Shown: piece after piece, positions 1-9,266 of the stretch
Position numbering within the stretch: the first letter of the stretch is position 1
Layout: every line of letters starts with the position of its first letter
Source of the DNA: Deltaproteobacteria bacterium ADurb.Bin207
GTDB lineage: Bacteria > Myxococcota_A > Polyangia > Polyangiales > Polyangiaceae
DNA: 53,193 bases
Direction of reading: 5' to 3'
NCBI GenBank assembly: GCA_002070115.1
Contig: MWCO01000038.1
Coordinates: 1-53,193 of the forward strand
Position numbers and translations under genes: made by a program
The notes under the pieces: generated by a model
Told to the model about the DNA's origin: nothing
Databases searched by the model: none
What the model saw: only the letters and a program-made list of their open reading frames with translations

Positions 1-64
1 GTAAACCCCTCAGCAACGGCTCAAAGACCGGCTTGCTTGAGCGTCAGTTTGACCGGGTGATCAA

Positions 65-2404
65 TCACGCCCTTCCGGTGGGATCTCCCGCATCGATGTT
101 TCGGATGAAAACCAGTTGAGTATCGTCGTAGGGCGCTTCGACAAGGAGTTGGACTTCCTGTCCGGGTGCGGAAGCTGCTTGTCGTGCCAATATCCCAAGA
201 CCGATTTCCTCTTTGTCTGCCACCCAGGAATGGTTTCCTGAGGTATATTGATGGCGTCCTGGTGTTACGATCCAGGCTTCCGCTTGCAAAGGTTCCGTGC
301 CCTTCGGAGTGACTTTCAAGGCGACGGTTTGGCCTTTGGGGACCGAGAAGCCGAAGAGTGACCAGCCCGCGGTGGGGATCAATCCCTGGTTCGTCTTGCT
401 TACGGGATTTCCGGCGGTGGGGGTTGCGAGGGAAATAGGTGTGAGAGCGTGAAACGTGGTGTCGTACGAAGCGCCCACGATATCTCCTCCGGCGTCATCT
501 TTGGTTTGGTACAAGAAACGTCCGGCCTTGGGCATATAGGCCATCAACGGCGGCAGTATGCTGTTCGGGAACGCCGGGTCGGTCGTGTCGCGGAGTTTGG
601 GCAAAGGTTCGAATCCAAGGGTGAGATACTCTTCGAGGGGTTGGGTCCAATTTGGCCAAGCCGTGGTGAAGCTCGTGGACAGGATGACCTGTCCGGCCGC
701 GGCATCCCATCGGCCCATTCCCGCGGAAGGGTAGATATCCAAGGGCATTTCGTGAACTTTGAGACCGGAATGGGTGGTAGCGGACGTCAATCGGTCCACC
801 GTGGGTGTTTTCACATCCAGTTCATAGCTGGCGATGGCATTGCCATTGTAGCCGGTCAGCAGCAGGTAAAGACGCTGGTCTTTTTCGATGTACGTGCGAA
901 TCTTGGCGGGACCGTATTTGCTTGCACTTGTTTTTTCTCCGACAGGAACCAGGCCCGCGTCCATCCTTTGCACCTGAAGAGAAGACGATTCCGTATCGGG
1001 AACCTTGGCTCCCATCGCGAAAACGTTGTCTTCCTTCAAATCCCAATACAGTAGTTTGCTCGTGCCCTGGGCGAGGGTGCCCGCAGCGCAATTCGCGGCT
1101 CCACAATCCACCGTATCCACCTGTTCTACCCGCAGTTCATAATCCGTCAAGGGTCCAATACTGAGCAGATGGTCCACCACCAGCAGATGGTCGCCCGGCT
1201 CGGTGGCCGCAAACAGGATGGTGGCATCGCCCGTGAGCGAATAGGAAAGACTTTCCCTCACCAAAGTCCCCTTCGGACCGAAAAGCATGAGTGCGCCGAA
1301 CGTATCACTGGCCATCATGCCCGATGGTTTGCCCATATGTTGAGCCACCCGGGCGTCATGGAGTTTCAGGTCCTTCATTTGATAAAACGCCAGGGCGCCA
1401 GCGCCAGAGTCTCCAGTTTTGGACGCCGGAACGGAAGCGATGGGGGTTGGGGTTGGATCGCCCAGGTTATCCACAGTGATCAAGTAGGTGAAGTCATCGC
1501 CTCCGACGGGCAAAGCGAGCCATCCGAATAGATCGCTCGTGACATGAGTATAATCGGAGACGACAAGGGTATAGTTACCGGATCGGGGAAGGTAAAATTC
1601 CCTTTCCGTATCCACGCCGAGGGGATTGACGGCATATCGAGCATAAAGGACTTGTCCTTGCGCATCGGTATCGTCTGAAACCAGGGCAAAGGCCGGATGC
1701 GCGGCTCCCTCGGAGGTGGCATGGACGCGGATCCAGGTGCCGGCCTGAGCGGAGAAAGAAAAGCGGTCATAATCCGCATCTACGATGGAATCCCCATTGA
1801 GATCGATGGGTGTATCCACGGTTCCTCCCAAGGTGATCGACTTGCCGGGATCCGGCAGGTCGAAGGTAACTTTGCCGGTGGGATCCGTGGACTCCACGAC
1901 ATCGGGTGCGGGAAGACGGTTGGGGACGCATTGTCCATTTTCGAGATGGGTGCCGTCGCCACAGGCCGAAGTATCCGGTACGCATTGCCCGTTATCCAGG
2001 TGGGTACCCTTGGCGCAAATCAGCTCGTTTGGAACGCAACTACCTGTATTTTCGTCGAAAACCGTTCCAAGGGCGCAGCGGGGAGTTTTCGAACAGCTTT
2101 GGCCGTTCCAATACTCGTCTTTGGTACAGGTGGGAACGCATTGGCCCGCCACGGGTGATGTTCCTGGAGCACATTGGTAGTCCGGAACGCAATGTTTTCC
2201 TGTCCAAATCTCGTTATCGGCGCATAAGGGGACGCACTGGCCATCGACAAGTTTGGTGCCATCGCCACAGGAGGAGACGTCTGCCACGCAACGGTCTCCG
2301 TAGGGGTGGGTTCCAGGGCCGCATTCCAGGTCATCTCCGCCGCAGGCCGTCGACACCAAGGCCAGGATGACAATGAATCGCGCGTAGTTTTCCTCGTGTT
2401 TCAT
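65..2404 (-). CDS. Cys-rich repeat lipoprotein, paralogue A
   Basis: Predicted outer-envelope lipoprotein of 779 aa with no known enzymatic role. I start it at the ATG at 2404 because an AGGAG lies just upstream and the product then opens with a lipoprotein signal (VSTAC, lipid Cys21, followed by GGDD); an upstream in-frame start would bury the signal. About residues 27-160 contain eight short Cys-pair units of the form CxxGTxxxxGQC, with unit 6 slightly longer. The rest is beta-rich, with a PPC/jelly-roll-like stretch around the AGTW and PVGGDD segments, and no catalytic motif that I recognise. It lies 16 nt behind paralogue B (2421-5159) and is surely co-transcribed with it. Both share the repeat head and the DVVES and PVGGD core, so they arose by tandem duplication. 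Function unknown; surface binding or adhesion is an inference. Confidence 0.85.
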   Translation of the reverse strand: MKHEENYARFIVILALVSTACGGDDLECGPGTHPYGDRCVADVSSCGDGTKLVDGQCVPLCADNEIWTGKHCVPDYQCAPGTSPVAGQCVPTCTKDEYWNGQSCSKTPRCALGTVFDENTGSCVPNELICAKGTHLDNGQCVPDTSACGDGTHLENGQCVPNRLPAPDVVESTDPTGKVTFDLPDPGKSITLGGTVDTPIDLNGDSIVDADYDRFSFSAQAGTWIRVHATSEGAAHPAFALVSDDTDAQGQVLYARYAVNPLGVDTEREFYLPRSGNYTLVVSDYTHVTSDLFGWLALPVGGDDFTYLITVDNLGDPTPTPIASVPASKTGDSGAGALAFYQMKDLKLHDARVAQHMGKPSGMMASDTFGALMLFGPKGTLVRESLSYSLTGDATILFAATEPGDHLLVVDHLLSIGPLTDYELRVEQVDTVDCGAANCAAGTLAQGTSKLLYWDLKEDNVFAMGAKVPDTESSSLQVQRMDAGLVPVGEKTSASKYGPAKIRTYIEKDQRLYLLLTGYNGNAIASYELDVKTPTVDRLTSATTHSGLKVHEMPLDIYPSAGMGRWDAAAGQVILSTSFTTAWPNWTQPLEEYLTLGFEPLPKLRDTTDPAFPNSILPPLMAYMPKAGRFLYQTKDDAGGDIVGASYDTTFHALTPISLATPTAGNPVSKTNQGLIPTAGWSLFGFSVPKGQTVALKVTPKGTEPLQAEAWIVTPGRHQYTSGNHSWVADKEEIGLGILARQAASAPGQEVQLLVEAPYDDTQLVFIRNIDAGDPTGRA

Positions 2405-2420
2405 GTTCTGCTCCTGTTTC

Positions 2421-5159
2421 TCAGTGTTTCGAGACTTTGACATCCATGTCGAACCAGCCGGCATGCTCATGGGAATCGGCTCCAATGATGTATTTCCCAC
2501 CACCACCGGGAGGAACGGTGTAGGTCACGCGGCGAGGTTTGCCGTATTCCGAGGCCCCGCGGCAAGTGGCTTTCACCTGGGAGCAATCGGTGAATAAGTA
2601 GAGCGAAGCGCTGAATGTGTCGGTGGACATCTCAATGTCAATCGTTTCGCCTTCTTTCAAATTCACACTGAAAAACGTGTCGGGGCCATCGGAGGGGTAG
2701 TCCGTGCAGCCCGAATGGGTGATGGTATTCGTGGCGCTCGACATATTCCAACCAAAAGAGGTATGGCCGCTGGAATCCAAGGTAAGGGGGCCCGCCTTGG
2801 CGCAGGTATCGTTGCCTGGAGGTGGAGGCGTTTCGATTTTCAATCCGAATACGTCGGTGATGGAGCCCGAACCGCCGGACGATTGAACGAGCAATACCGT
2901 AATACCATCGTAAGGGGATTGGTATCCGGCGGTGATGGCCTTGCTCGATGTTCCGGTTTCTCGATGAATCAGGCCCAGGCGAGGCGAACTCATGTCCCCG
3001 ACCCAGCGATAATTGACGAATGCAAATTCAGGACGCCCGAAGTTGAAGATCCAAAGATCGGGAACCAATCCGGATATCAAGGTTGGAGTGACCGTAATAT
3101 CCACATACTGCTTGGCGTTGGCCTCGAATGTGTAGAGGGCCAGGCCTTGAGACAAGTTATGATTGCTCACCTCGATCGGAGCGCCCTGCGCCGGCTTGCC
3201 CAAAGGAAACGTATTTCGTATCGTCATCCGCGTTTCGTAGGTTCCTCCCGAAAACGGGGGGCCTCCATCGAAAACGTAATGAAGATAATGCCCATCGTCT
3301 TTGATATAACCAAATAGCGGCGTGACGAATCCATCGGGAAAGTTCCACGCCTTGGTATCGATGACCGGTCCCATGGGTTCGAGATGAGGTGTCATCAACA
3401 ATTCTTGGGGAGCTTGCCAGGCACCCTCCGGTTTCGTCGAAAATCCGCTGAAAAACACCACCTTCCCAGCTTCCCCCTTGAAATGTCCGATACCCGCGTT
3501 CCGCAAGGTGTACGGAGGCATTTCATGCAGCGGAAGGTTTTTATAGGTCTGGCCGGACGAAAAGGCGGGCGTTTTCACCACTCTGGCATCTACGAGGTAT
3601 TCATTCACTTTTTCTCCTTCGACCTCTCGAAGCCATAGATACGCAGATGTGGCTTCCGAAGCGTATAGGTAGCCCACCCCGACATCCCAAGGACTCACCC
3701 AACTGTCATCCATGGTGAACTGCAAGTTGCTATCGAGCAGGGAGGCTTTCATCAACCGATTTTCATTGGGTAAATAAGCTCCGACGGTCAGAAAATCGCC
3801 TTCGGCGAGGTTCCACTTCCACAAGGCTTGCTCGTTATCCGCGAGGCTTCCGGATTTGCAGTCGTTTTTCGTGCAATCCTTAGGGACGATCTCGTCCATT
3901 TCGAGCAGAAACTCTTGGTGGGGGCCGATGGCAAGCAAGTGATCCTGCACGATCATCGGTTCCGAGGAGCCGCCAAGCACGAGCACTTCCGTGTCCTGTT
4001 GGGTTTGGGAAGTCACCCGCTCATGGATAGACTGACCACTTCCGTTTACCGCCATCAGAGCGCGAAAAATATCACTGACCTTGGCGGGAGGGGGAACGCC
4101 TACGGAACGGCCGCTGACTACCGTCGCAGCTTTGGCTCCGGGAAATGAATAAAAGTACAAGGAGCCATCGGCGAGATCACCGCTCTCCGTGGCTGGTAAC
4201 GTATTGATTTTTTTAGGTTTTGGTGCTCCGAGGTTCTGAATCTCCACCACATAAGCGTAGTTGTCGCCCCCCACCGGAAGCGCTCCGACGTTCGAAAAAA
4301 GGCTTGCTAGCAAGTGGTCATGGTCCGTCACGCGAAGTTCATACGTTCCGTCAAAGGGCAGATAGACCTCCCGCCGTGTGACAACGCCCTCGCCCTGTGC
4401 GCCATATCGGGAGAAACGGGGCGATCCATCCGGATGTCTCGCTTTGGATTCAAGGACGAAAGCGGGGCGCAGGGGGCCTGCGGAATAGGCTTCGAGTTGC
4501 AAGTACGTTCCTGCTTTGGCGTCAAAGACGAAAGTGTCCCAATCTGGATATCCGAATCCCGGGGGCTCATCGATGACACCCCCAAGGATGATGGTTTTCC
4601 CCGGGTTGGGGATTTTGAATTCGGCCGCACCGTCGGGCTCGCTGGACTCGACCACATCGGCGACCGGCAATCCTTCCGGCACGCATTGTCCGTTTTCAGC
4701 CTTGGTTCCCGGTCCGCAGGCGAGGTCTGATACGCATTGGCCGTCGACCCAGGAACTGCCGGGCGCGCATGCCTTTTCGTTGGGTTCACACTCGCCCGTG
4801 ATGTCGTTGTAGGATGTGCCGGGCGCGCATTCGGTCATGGTCTCACACGCCGTTCCATTCCAGGTTTGCGTGGGCTCGCAAACGGAAACGCATCGGTCTG
4901 CTTGCAGTCGGGTGCCGGGACCGCACTGGGTTTTGGGGACGCAGGAGCTGCCGTCCCATATTTCGGCGTCTGTACATAAGGGAACGCATCGGGAACTCAC
5001 GAGGTGGGTTCCAGGTGCGCAAGATTGGATTTTGGAAACACATTTTCCATCTTTTTCCACGGTGTTTGGGCCGCACTCGGTGTCATCGCCGCCACAGCCG
5101 ATGATGGTGAAAACGAGCCCTACGACCCCAATCCACTCGAAGCACAAGGGTGAGCGCAT
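2421..5159 (-). CDS. Cys-rich repeat lipoprotein, paralogue B, with PPC-like C-terminus
   Basis: Predicted 912-aa lipoprotein. The ATG at 5159 is chosen because GGAAGG precedes it and the product begins with a signal ending FTIIGC (lipid Cys22), then GGDD exactly as in paralogue A. Eight Cys-pair units follow, in the same order and with the same longer sixth unit as the downstream gene. The middle shares the AGTY, REVYLP and PVGGD landmarks. It is longer than A because of an extra C-terminal module of roughly 130 residues beginning near PPPPGNDTCAKA, which looks like a bacterial pre-peptidase C-terminal (PPC) beta-sandwich (DTFFSVNLKEGE, then YIIGADS). Such modules usually accompany secreted proteins and bind other surfaces or ions. 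It is probably the first gene of a two-gene operon. No catalytic residues are recognised. Confidence 0.85.
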   Translation of the reverse strand: MRSPLCFEWIGVVGLVFTIIGCGGDDTECGPNTVEKDGKCVSKIQSCAPGTHLVSSRCVPLCTDAEIWDGSSCVPKTQCGPGTRLQADRCVSVCEPTQTWNGTACETMTECAPGTSYNDITGECEPNEKACAPGSSWVDGQCVSDLACGPGTKAENGQCVPEGLPVADVVESSEPDGAAEFKIPNPGKTIILGGVIDEPPGFGYPDWDTFVFDAKAGTYLQLEAYSAGPLRPAFVLESKARHPDGSPRFSRYGAQGEGVVTRREVYLPFDGTYELRVTDHDHLLASLFSNVGALPVGGDNYAYVVEIQNLGAPKPKKINTLPATESGDLADGSLYFYSFPGAKAATVVSGRSVGVPPPAKVSDIFRALMAVNGSGQSIHERVTSQTQQDTEVLVLGGSSEPMIVQDHLLAIGPHQEFLLEMDEIVPKDCTKNDCKSGSLADNEQALWKWNLAEGDFLTVGAYLPNENRLMKASLLDSNLQFTMDDSWVSPWDVGVGYLYASEATSAYLWLREVEGEKVNEYLVDARVVKTPAFSSGQTYKNLPLHEMPPYTLRNAGIGHFKGEAGKVVFFSGFSTKPEGAWQAPQELLMTPHLEPMGPVIDTKAWNFPDGFVTPLFGYIKDDGHYLHYVFDGGPPFSGGTYETRMTIRNTFPLGKPAQGAPIEVSNHNLSQGLALYTFEANAKQYVDITVTPTLISGLVPDLWIFNFGRPEFAFVNYRWVGDMSSPRLGLIHRETGTSSKAITAGYQSPYDGITVLLVQSSGGSGSITDVFGLKIETPPPPGNDTCAKAGPLTLDSSGHTSFGWNMSSATNTITHSGCTDYPSDGPDTFFSVNLKEGETIDIEMSTDTFSASLYLFTDCSQVKATCRGASEYGKPRRVTYTVPPGGGGKYIIGADSHEHAGWFDMDVKVSKH

Positions 5160-5250
5160 GATCACATCCTTCCCGAAAAAGTGCCGATGCATGGTAGCAT
5201 GAAGGCGCTGGTCCTGCGGGTGTAGAAATGGGGTAGGCGAGGCGAATACC

Positions 5251-5279
5251 CATGGCCTATGATTATGTCGCAGGCCATG
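5251..5279. repeat. Inverted repeat in leader of the lipoprotein operon
   Basis: CATGGCCT (5251-5258) and AGGCCATG (5272-5279) form a perfect 8-bp inverted repeat with a 13-nt spacer. It lies about 90 nt upstream of the ATG at 5159. A TATAAT is present on the minus strand at 5302-5307, in an AT-rich patch, and could be a -10 element, but I see no convincing -35. The repeat would then fall in the transcribed leader, close to the start of transcription. Operator or leader hairpin are both possible. Confidence 0.45.
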
Positions 5280-5401
5280 ATTACCTGAAAATTCAATTTT
5301 GATTATATACAGGGTTTTCAAGAATCTGATTGAGTGATGACATGGGCGGGCGTGGAGGATGAAGTTGGCATTTGCCCCACGACCTGCTTCCGTAGGCGTC
5401 A

Positions 5402-5824
5402 GTGGCGCCCCATGACCACACTCGGAAGGGTAATATGATAAGGGGCAGAAAGCGCCATATCCTTGTCGACGGGCACGGTCTGGTGTTGATTGTCAGTGTA
5501 ACGCCAGCCGATGGGCAGGGTCGTGATGGCGCTATTCCGTTGATTCACGGTGCTCCCAGCGCATTTCCAATGATACAGATAATTCTGGTGGATGGCGCGT
5601 ACGGGGGATAGGTCATCGACTTGGCCGAGCCACCAACGGGTATTGTTCTCGAAGTGACCCAACGCAGTGCCGAGATCAAAGGTTTTGCGTCAGTGCGTAA
5701 GCACGGAGTCATGGGGCGGAGTTTCGGTTGGATGGGAGGTTATCGTCGCACGAGGAAGGGCCACGAGCGCTATTGTATGAACGAAGAAAACGTGATCGAG
5801 GGGGTCATGTTCGCGATTGGGTAG
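5402..5824 (+). pseudogene. IS5-family transposase remnant (inactive)
   Basis: The reading frame matches the C-terminal half of IS5/IS427-type DDE transposases: RGRKRHILVDGHGL, then VTPADGQGRDGA, then ILVDGAYGG, and a tail GRSFGWMGGYRR. It is broken in three ways. The N-terminal half is missing. An in-frame TAG sits at 5609-5611 straight after VDGAYGG, with homology continuing in the same frame to 5824. The catalytic Glu expected just before R-[ST]-F-x-W (family pattern VVERTFAW) is Gly here (VMGRSFGW). The second catalytic Asp (VDGAYGG) is kept. I did not find flanking terminal inverted repeats or target duplications. It marks past insertion between the lipoprotein operon and the GH43-like gene. 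Confidence 0.8.
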
Positions 5825-6207
5825 CGCAGACTGCGACCCGGGCCCGACGCGCGGGCAGCGGTGCTGCGGATTCGTCGCACCGCCTGATTTGATTTCAACG
5901 TACGACAAAACGAAACGCAGCTCGAACGACGGAGTTGTTGCGCAGGGGTGCGTCAGCGATGTCTCCGGAGCCCCTGTGGTGGCCAAGTGACCCAATGTAT
6001 TGGCACGCCAAACGGGAACGTGCGCGGCTCTGGTACGAAAGTTCAGGCTATTCGGTTAAACAGCCTCTCAGAGCTGTAAGCAGAGCCATTCGTGTCTCGC
6101 TTTTTCTCTTCTTTCCGCAAATCAGCACGCGGGATTTCTTTCACCCGCGATGGTGTAGCTTTCGGCTGTGGATTGACACGCCTTCGTTTTCCACAAATCA
6201 TGAAGAA
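5825..6207. other. Intergenic region between transposase remnant and GH43-like gene
   Basis: About 380 nt with no gene I can support. Open frames here have no recognisable similarity and no ribosome site. It probably includes decayed insertion-sequence flank and the promoter of the gene at 6208; I could not pick a convincing -35/-10 pair. Confidence 0.5.
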
Positions 6208-7860
6208 ATGAGCTGTACCGATTGGATGTTCGGACCGTTTCCGCTCGCCGTGTTTGGCTTGCTTGGCATGTCCGCTTCGCTGAGCATGATCGCGGGTTGT
6301 GGTGAGGATTCATCGGGACCATCGTATTGGGTTCACGGCGATGGGGGTGATGAGAGGACGGCAGGTGACGCGGGAGATCTGAGCGGCAAGGATGCTTCCG
6401 ATGATTCCGTTTCGGATCATGAGGCTCCTCCGAAGCCCGACGGCTCTTATCCCGAGGGAGATGTGCCGGATTCTTCTGCGAGCCAAGATGGACAAACCGA
6501 AGGGGCTGCCACTGGTTCCTGTGATGGCGTGGATTGTTCGGGGCATGGCACCTGCTCGACTTCGACGGGAGCTTGCGAGTGTCATGAAGGATTCGAGGGA
6601 GTCGCGTGTGAGACGTTGAACGGCGATTACGGCAAACGAGTGAAGATTGTGGAAGGTCTTGCGGATCCCGATGTGCTCAAGCTCACTGAAGAGCGTTTCG
6701 TTCTATCGGGTACGTCCGAGGGGCAAGCCACGGACTTTCGTTTCCGGCAGTCTTCCGACCTTATCCATTGGGATGAATTCAAGGTATATCGTCCGAGCGA
6801 TATCGATCCTGCCCATCGATATTGTTGGATGTGGGCACCGGCGATTGTGCAAGAGGCTGGAGGGATTGCGCTGTACTTTTCGGCGCTTCAGCTTGGCAAA
6901 TTCGATGGTCCTTGTCCTCCCATCGAGCAGACCGGCAAGGATGTGGCGACCTTTCGAGCTTTTGCGTCGGGAGATACGTTCGACTTCGGCAAACCGGAGC
7001 CACTATTTCCAGGGACGAAAGGCCCGCGGACCTATACCGCGGCGGGTTGCCCGGAGTTGTGTGGCAACGCCATTCGAATCGATCCCGCCGTGTTGGACGG
7101 TCGTTTGTACTACGTGTATTTCGCAGGTGGAAACAATGTCACGTCCATTCGGTTGTCAGACGCTTCCGATCAACTTTTTCATACGGGACCGGATATCAAG
7201 GGAGCGCGAGATCCCGATGAAGGGATCATCAACGAAGCTCCCGAGGCGTTTTCGCGCCAAGGCCGCCTGTACTTATTCTTCAGCACGGCGGATTTTCGGG
7301 GACCCTATACAACGCGATACATGATCGGCAACACCGCCGCGGATTTGCGTCGAAGTCTGACGGTTGCTCATCGACTGACGACGCCTGCTTATGGATTGAA
7401 CGGCAAACTTGTGGAGACCCATGGACACAATTCCGTGACGACCTGGCGAGGCGAAACTTTCAACTTTTTCCACGTGGGCGTTTTCCATCAAGGCAACCTG
7501 GTTCGACGAGATACGTATCGTCAACGTATTGTCTGGAAAGACGATGGTACCGCGGTCAACCAGAATGCGGTTCACGTCTCTTGGAACTCGCTTGGGGGCG
7601 CCTATGTCTATTCTTTTGACCTTGTTTTGCGGGATGGGTCGACCATCGGGCCATGCATTGGTTCGGGGATTTTGGGCAAGGCAACTTCCGTGACGTACAC
7701 GGGGGTATGCAAAGACGCGAATGATCGGTTGGTGCATAAGGCGGAAGTGGGGGCGTTCCGAATTTATGCGTCTTCGGGAGGTGGGGTATATCACAAGGTC
7801 GGGGAGGTTTCTTACGATGGTTATAGCGATACCGTGTCGTTGACCATCAGCCCGCCCTGA
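6208..7860 (+). CDS. GH43-like beta-propeller lipoprotein with EGF-like module
   Basis: Predicted secreted lipoprotein (550 aa) that may act on or bind polysaccharide. The ATG at 6208 gives a signal ending MIAGC (lipid Cys31); a start at 6226 is also possible, and the ribosome site is weak for both. After an Asp/Ser/Gly-rich linker, residues 105-134 form an EGF-like module (CSGHGTC...CECHEGFEGVAC). From about 145 to 480 the sequence has the landmarks of the five-bladed propeller of clan GH-F/GH-J hydrolases: DPDV near the start (D153, candidate base), MWAPAIV, IDPAVLDGRLYYVYF, and NEAPEAF (E343, candidate acid). The tail is beta-rich. These residues are by motif only; substrate unknown. The gene stands alone between an IS5 remnant and a convergent lipoprotein gene. 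Confidence 0.75.
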   Translation: MSCTDWMFGPFPLAVFGLLGMSASLSMIAGCGEDSSGPSYWVHGDGGDERTAGDAGDLSGKDASDDSVSDHEAPPKPDGSYPEGDVPDSSASQDGQTEGAATGSCDGVDCSGHGTCSTSTGACECHEGFEGVACETLNGDYGKRVKIVEGLADPDVLKLTEERFVLSGTSEGQATDFRFRQSSDLIHWDEFKVYRPSDIDPAHRYCWMWAPAIVQEAGGIALYFSALQLGKFDGPCPPIEQTGKDVATFRAFASGDTFDFGKPEPLFPGTKGPRTYTAAGCPELCGNAIRIDPAVLDGRLYYVYFAGGNNVTSIRLSDASDQLFHTGPDIKGARDPDEGIINEAPEAFSRQGRLYLFFSTADFRGPYTTRYMIGNTAADLRRSLTVAHRLTTPAYGLNGKLVETHGHNSVTTWRGETFNFFHVGVFHQGNLVRRDTYRQRIVWKDDGTAVNQNAVHVSWNSLGGAYVYSFDLVLRDGSTIGPCIGSGILGKATSVTYTGVCKDANDRLVHKAEVGAFRIYASSGGGVYHKVGEVSYDGYSDTVSLTISPP

Positions 7861-7868
7861 TCATTTTT
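7846..7868 (+). terminator. Weak possible terminator overlapping the stop codon
   Basis: ATCAG (7846-7850) and CTGAT (7857-7861) form a 5-bp stem with a 6-nt loop followed by CATTTTT. It overlaps the TGA of the GH43-like gene. The stem is short, so this is tentative. Confidence 0.25.
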
Positions 7869-8216
7869 CCAAGCACAGGATTCCATCGCGACGCACTCGA
7901 TGGCAAAGTGTGTGGTGTCGTGAAAAGATTTGGTGCGGCACTCGGTGCAGCGAGGTGAATCCCGAAGCCATTGCCTCCCGAAGGCCTCCCGATGGGATCT
8001 TGTCGCCGCCCGTGTTTGACAAACCCAACGATGCGACAGGTGCGCGCCGCGCCTTGGCCGAAAATCAGGGTAAGCCAACCTTGCATCTTCTGTGCATTGG
8101 CAAGCGGCGTTTTGCACGGGAGTTGTCGTGCCGGCCTTGGATGGGGAACGAAAAATATAAATAAAATCAATTAGTTACATCTGTCAGCCGACGATTTGGG
8201 CATGGAAGGGAAGGGG
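7869..8216. other. Intergenic region between convergent genes
   Basis: About 350 nt between two convergent genes. Frames are open on both strands, but none has a ribosome site, signal sequence or family motif that I recognise. I see no gene, RNA or repeat here. Confidence 0.5.
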
Positions 8217-9266
8217 TCATGGGCACGGATCCACGCCAGCTTCGATAGCGGGACCTACTCCACGGATACCGGCCCGGGTCATCGTGAAGCCCAACCCGAT
8301 GCTAATCCCATTGCAAGTGGAAGCGGGATCTTGTGTACCGTCTTTCATGATATCGGATGCGCGTCGGATGGACGTTGCGACCGATTCGAACGCGGGGCCG
8401 GAGCACATATCGGGATTCATGAATCCGAGTACATCGCGTGCTTCTTCGATGAACTCTTCGGTATCGACGATGCCTGACAGCCGACCGCGAGAGGATGCAC
8501 TGGGATCGTCTTCGAAGGTGATCTCGATCTTTGCGTGGTGGGCGGTCAGAACGAGAGTGGTGCCGGAAATGGGGACTGTGAGTTGGAAGCTGTTGAGTGA
8601 GCTGGTGGTCAGTTGACCCTGGACGAGTTTGCTTCCAGGAAAAGAGACGGTAGCGGACTCGATATCGGATACGTCGTTCAAGCTCGAGCGAGCGATCGGC
8701 CAACAATCGGTTCCATCGAACGACGGGAGGTTTTCGAGTGAATCAGCCGCGAATACTTTGGTGGATACGGACGCTTCCTTCGCGTCAAAGGGGTCGAGTT
8801 TGAAAAGCCACGAGTACACACCATTCGCAATGGCGTCATTGACCCGGCTGGAAAAACTTGGGCTTACGGACGCCAATAACGGCACGATCGTTTTTCCGAA
8901 GGAGTTGTCGATGCCATTTTTCCCGTCGGTATATACGGATTCTGGAGATGCACCGGCCGCGGGTTGGCAATGATTTTGCGGGCTGGCATTAGAATCGAGC
9001 CCATCGAGATTGGATCCAAAAAGCATCCAGGCGGAATTATCTTCGCGGCCATCCCAATCCAGATCGCCGAAATACAGTGTATCGATGGCGAATACAGCAC
9101 CTTGGATGGACAGGCACGGTCCCGCATCGTTGGCGTTGGCATCGTTGGCGTTGGCATCATGAGACGATGTGGAACCGGCATCACCATGTTGTGGGCGAGT
9201 CGAGGAAGGGCCTGAACAGGCAACGGCGAAGAGGGTGAAGGTTCCAAGCCAAGTTCGAAGATTCAT
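8217..9266 (-). CDS. Lipoprotein of unknown function
   Basis: Predicted 349-aa lipoprotein. The ATG at 9266 has AAGGGGA directly upstream, and the product opens with a signal ending FAVAC (lipid Cys17, then SGPSS). A low-complexity Asn/Asp/Ala linker follows (residues roughly 35-50), encoded by a 15-nt DNA repeat. The mature part is probably a beta-rich extracellular domain, with a segment NGIDNSFG near residue 115 and LVLTAHHAKIEITFED near 260. I do not recognise the family. Cys residues are scattered and may form disulfides. It is followed on the same strand by nothing and preceded by other minus-strand genes 170 nt away. Confidence 0.75.
   Translation of the reverse strand: MNLRTWLGTFTLFAVACSGPSSTRPQHGDAGSTSSHDANANDANANDAGPCLSIQGAVFAIDTLYFGDLDWDGREDNSAWMLFGSNLDGLDSNASPQNHCQPAAGASPESVYTDGKNGIDNSFGKTIVPLLASVSPSFSSRVNDAIANGVYSWLFKLDPFDAKEASVSTKVFAADSLENLPSFDGTDCWPIARSSLNDVSDIESATVSFPGSKLVQGQLTTSSLNSFQLTVPISGTTLVLTAHHAKIEITFEDDPSASSRGRLSGIVDTEEFIEEARDVLGFMNPDMCSGPAFESVATSIRRASDIMKDGTQDPASTCNGISIGLGFTMTRAGIRGVGPAIEAGVDPCP
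9124..9159. repeat. 15-nt direct repeat, two full copies plus partial
   Basis: GCATCGTTGGCGTTG occurs at 9124-9138 and 9139-9153, followed by the first six bases again. It lies in frame in the lipoprotein gene and encodes DANAN units of the linker after the lipid anchor, so copy-number change would alter linker length without a frameshift. Confidence 0.85.

Noticed and set aside
605..620. GGTTCGAATCC resembling a tRNA T-loop
   Set aside because: It lies inside the coding sequence of lipoprotein A and has no matching cloverleaf.
7910..8164. Small open frame in the gap between the GH43-like gene and the next lipoprotein
   Set aside because: No ribosome site, no motif, and open frames on both strands equally; not called.
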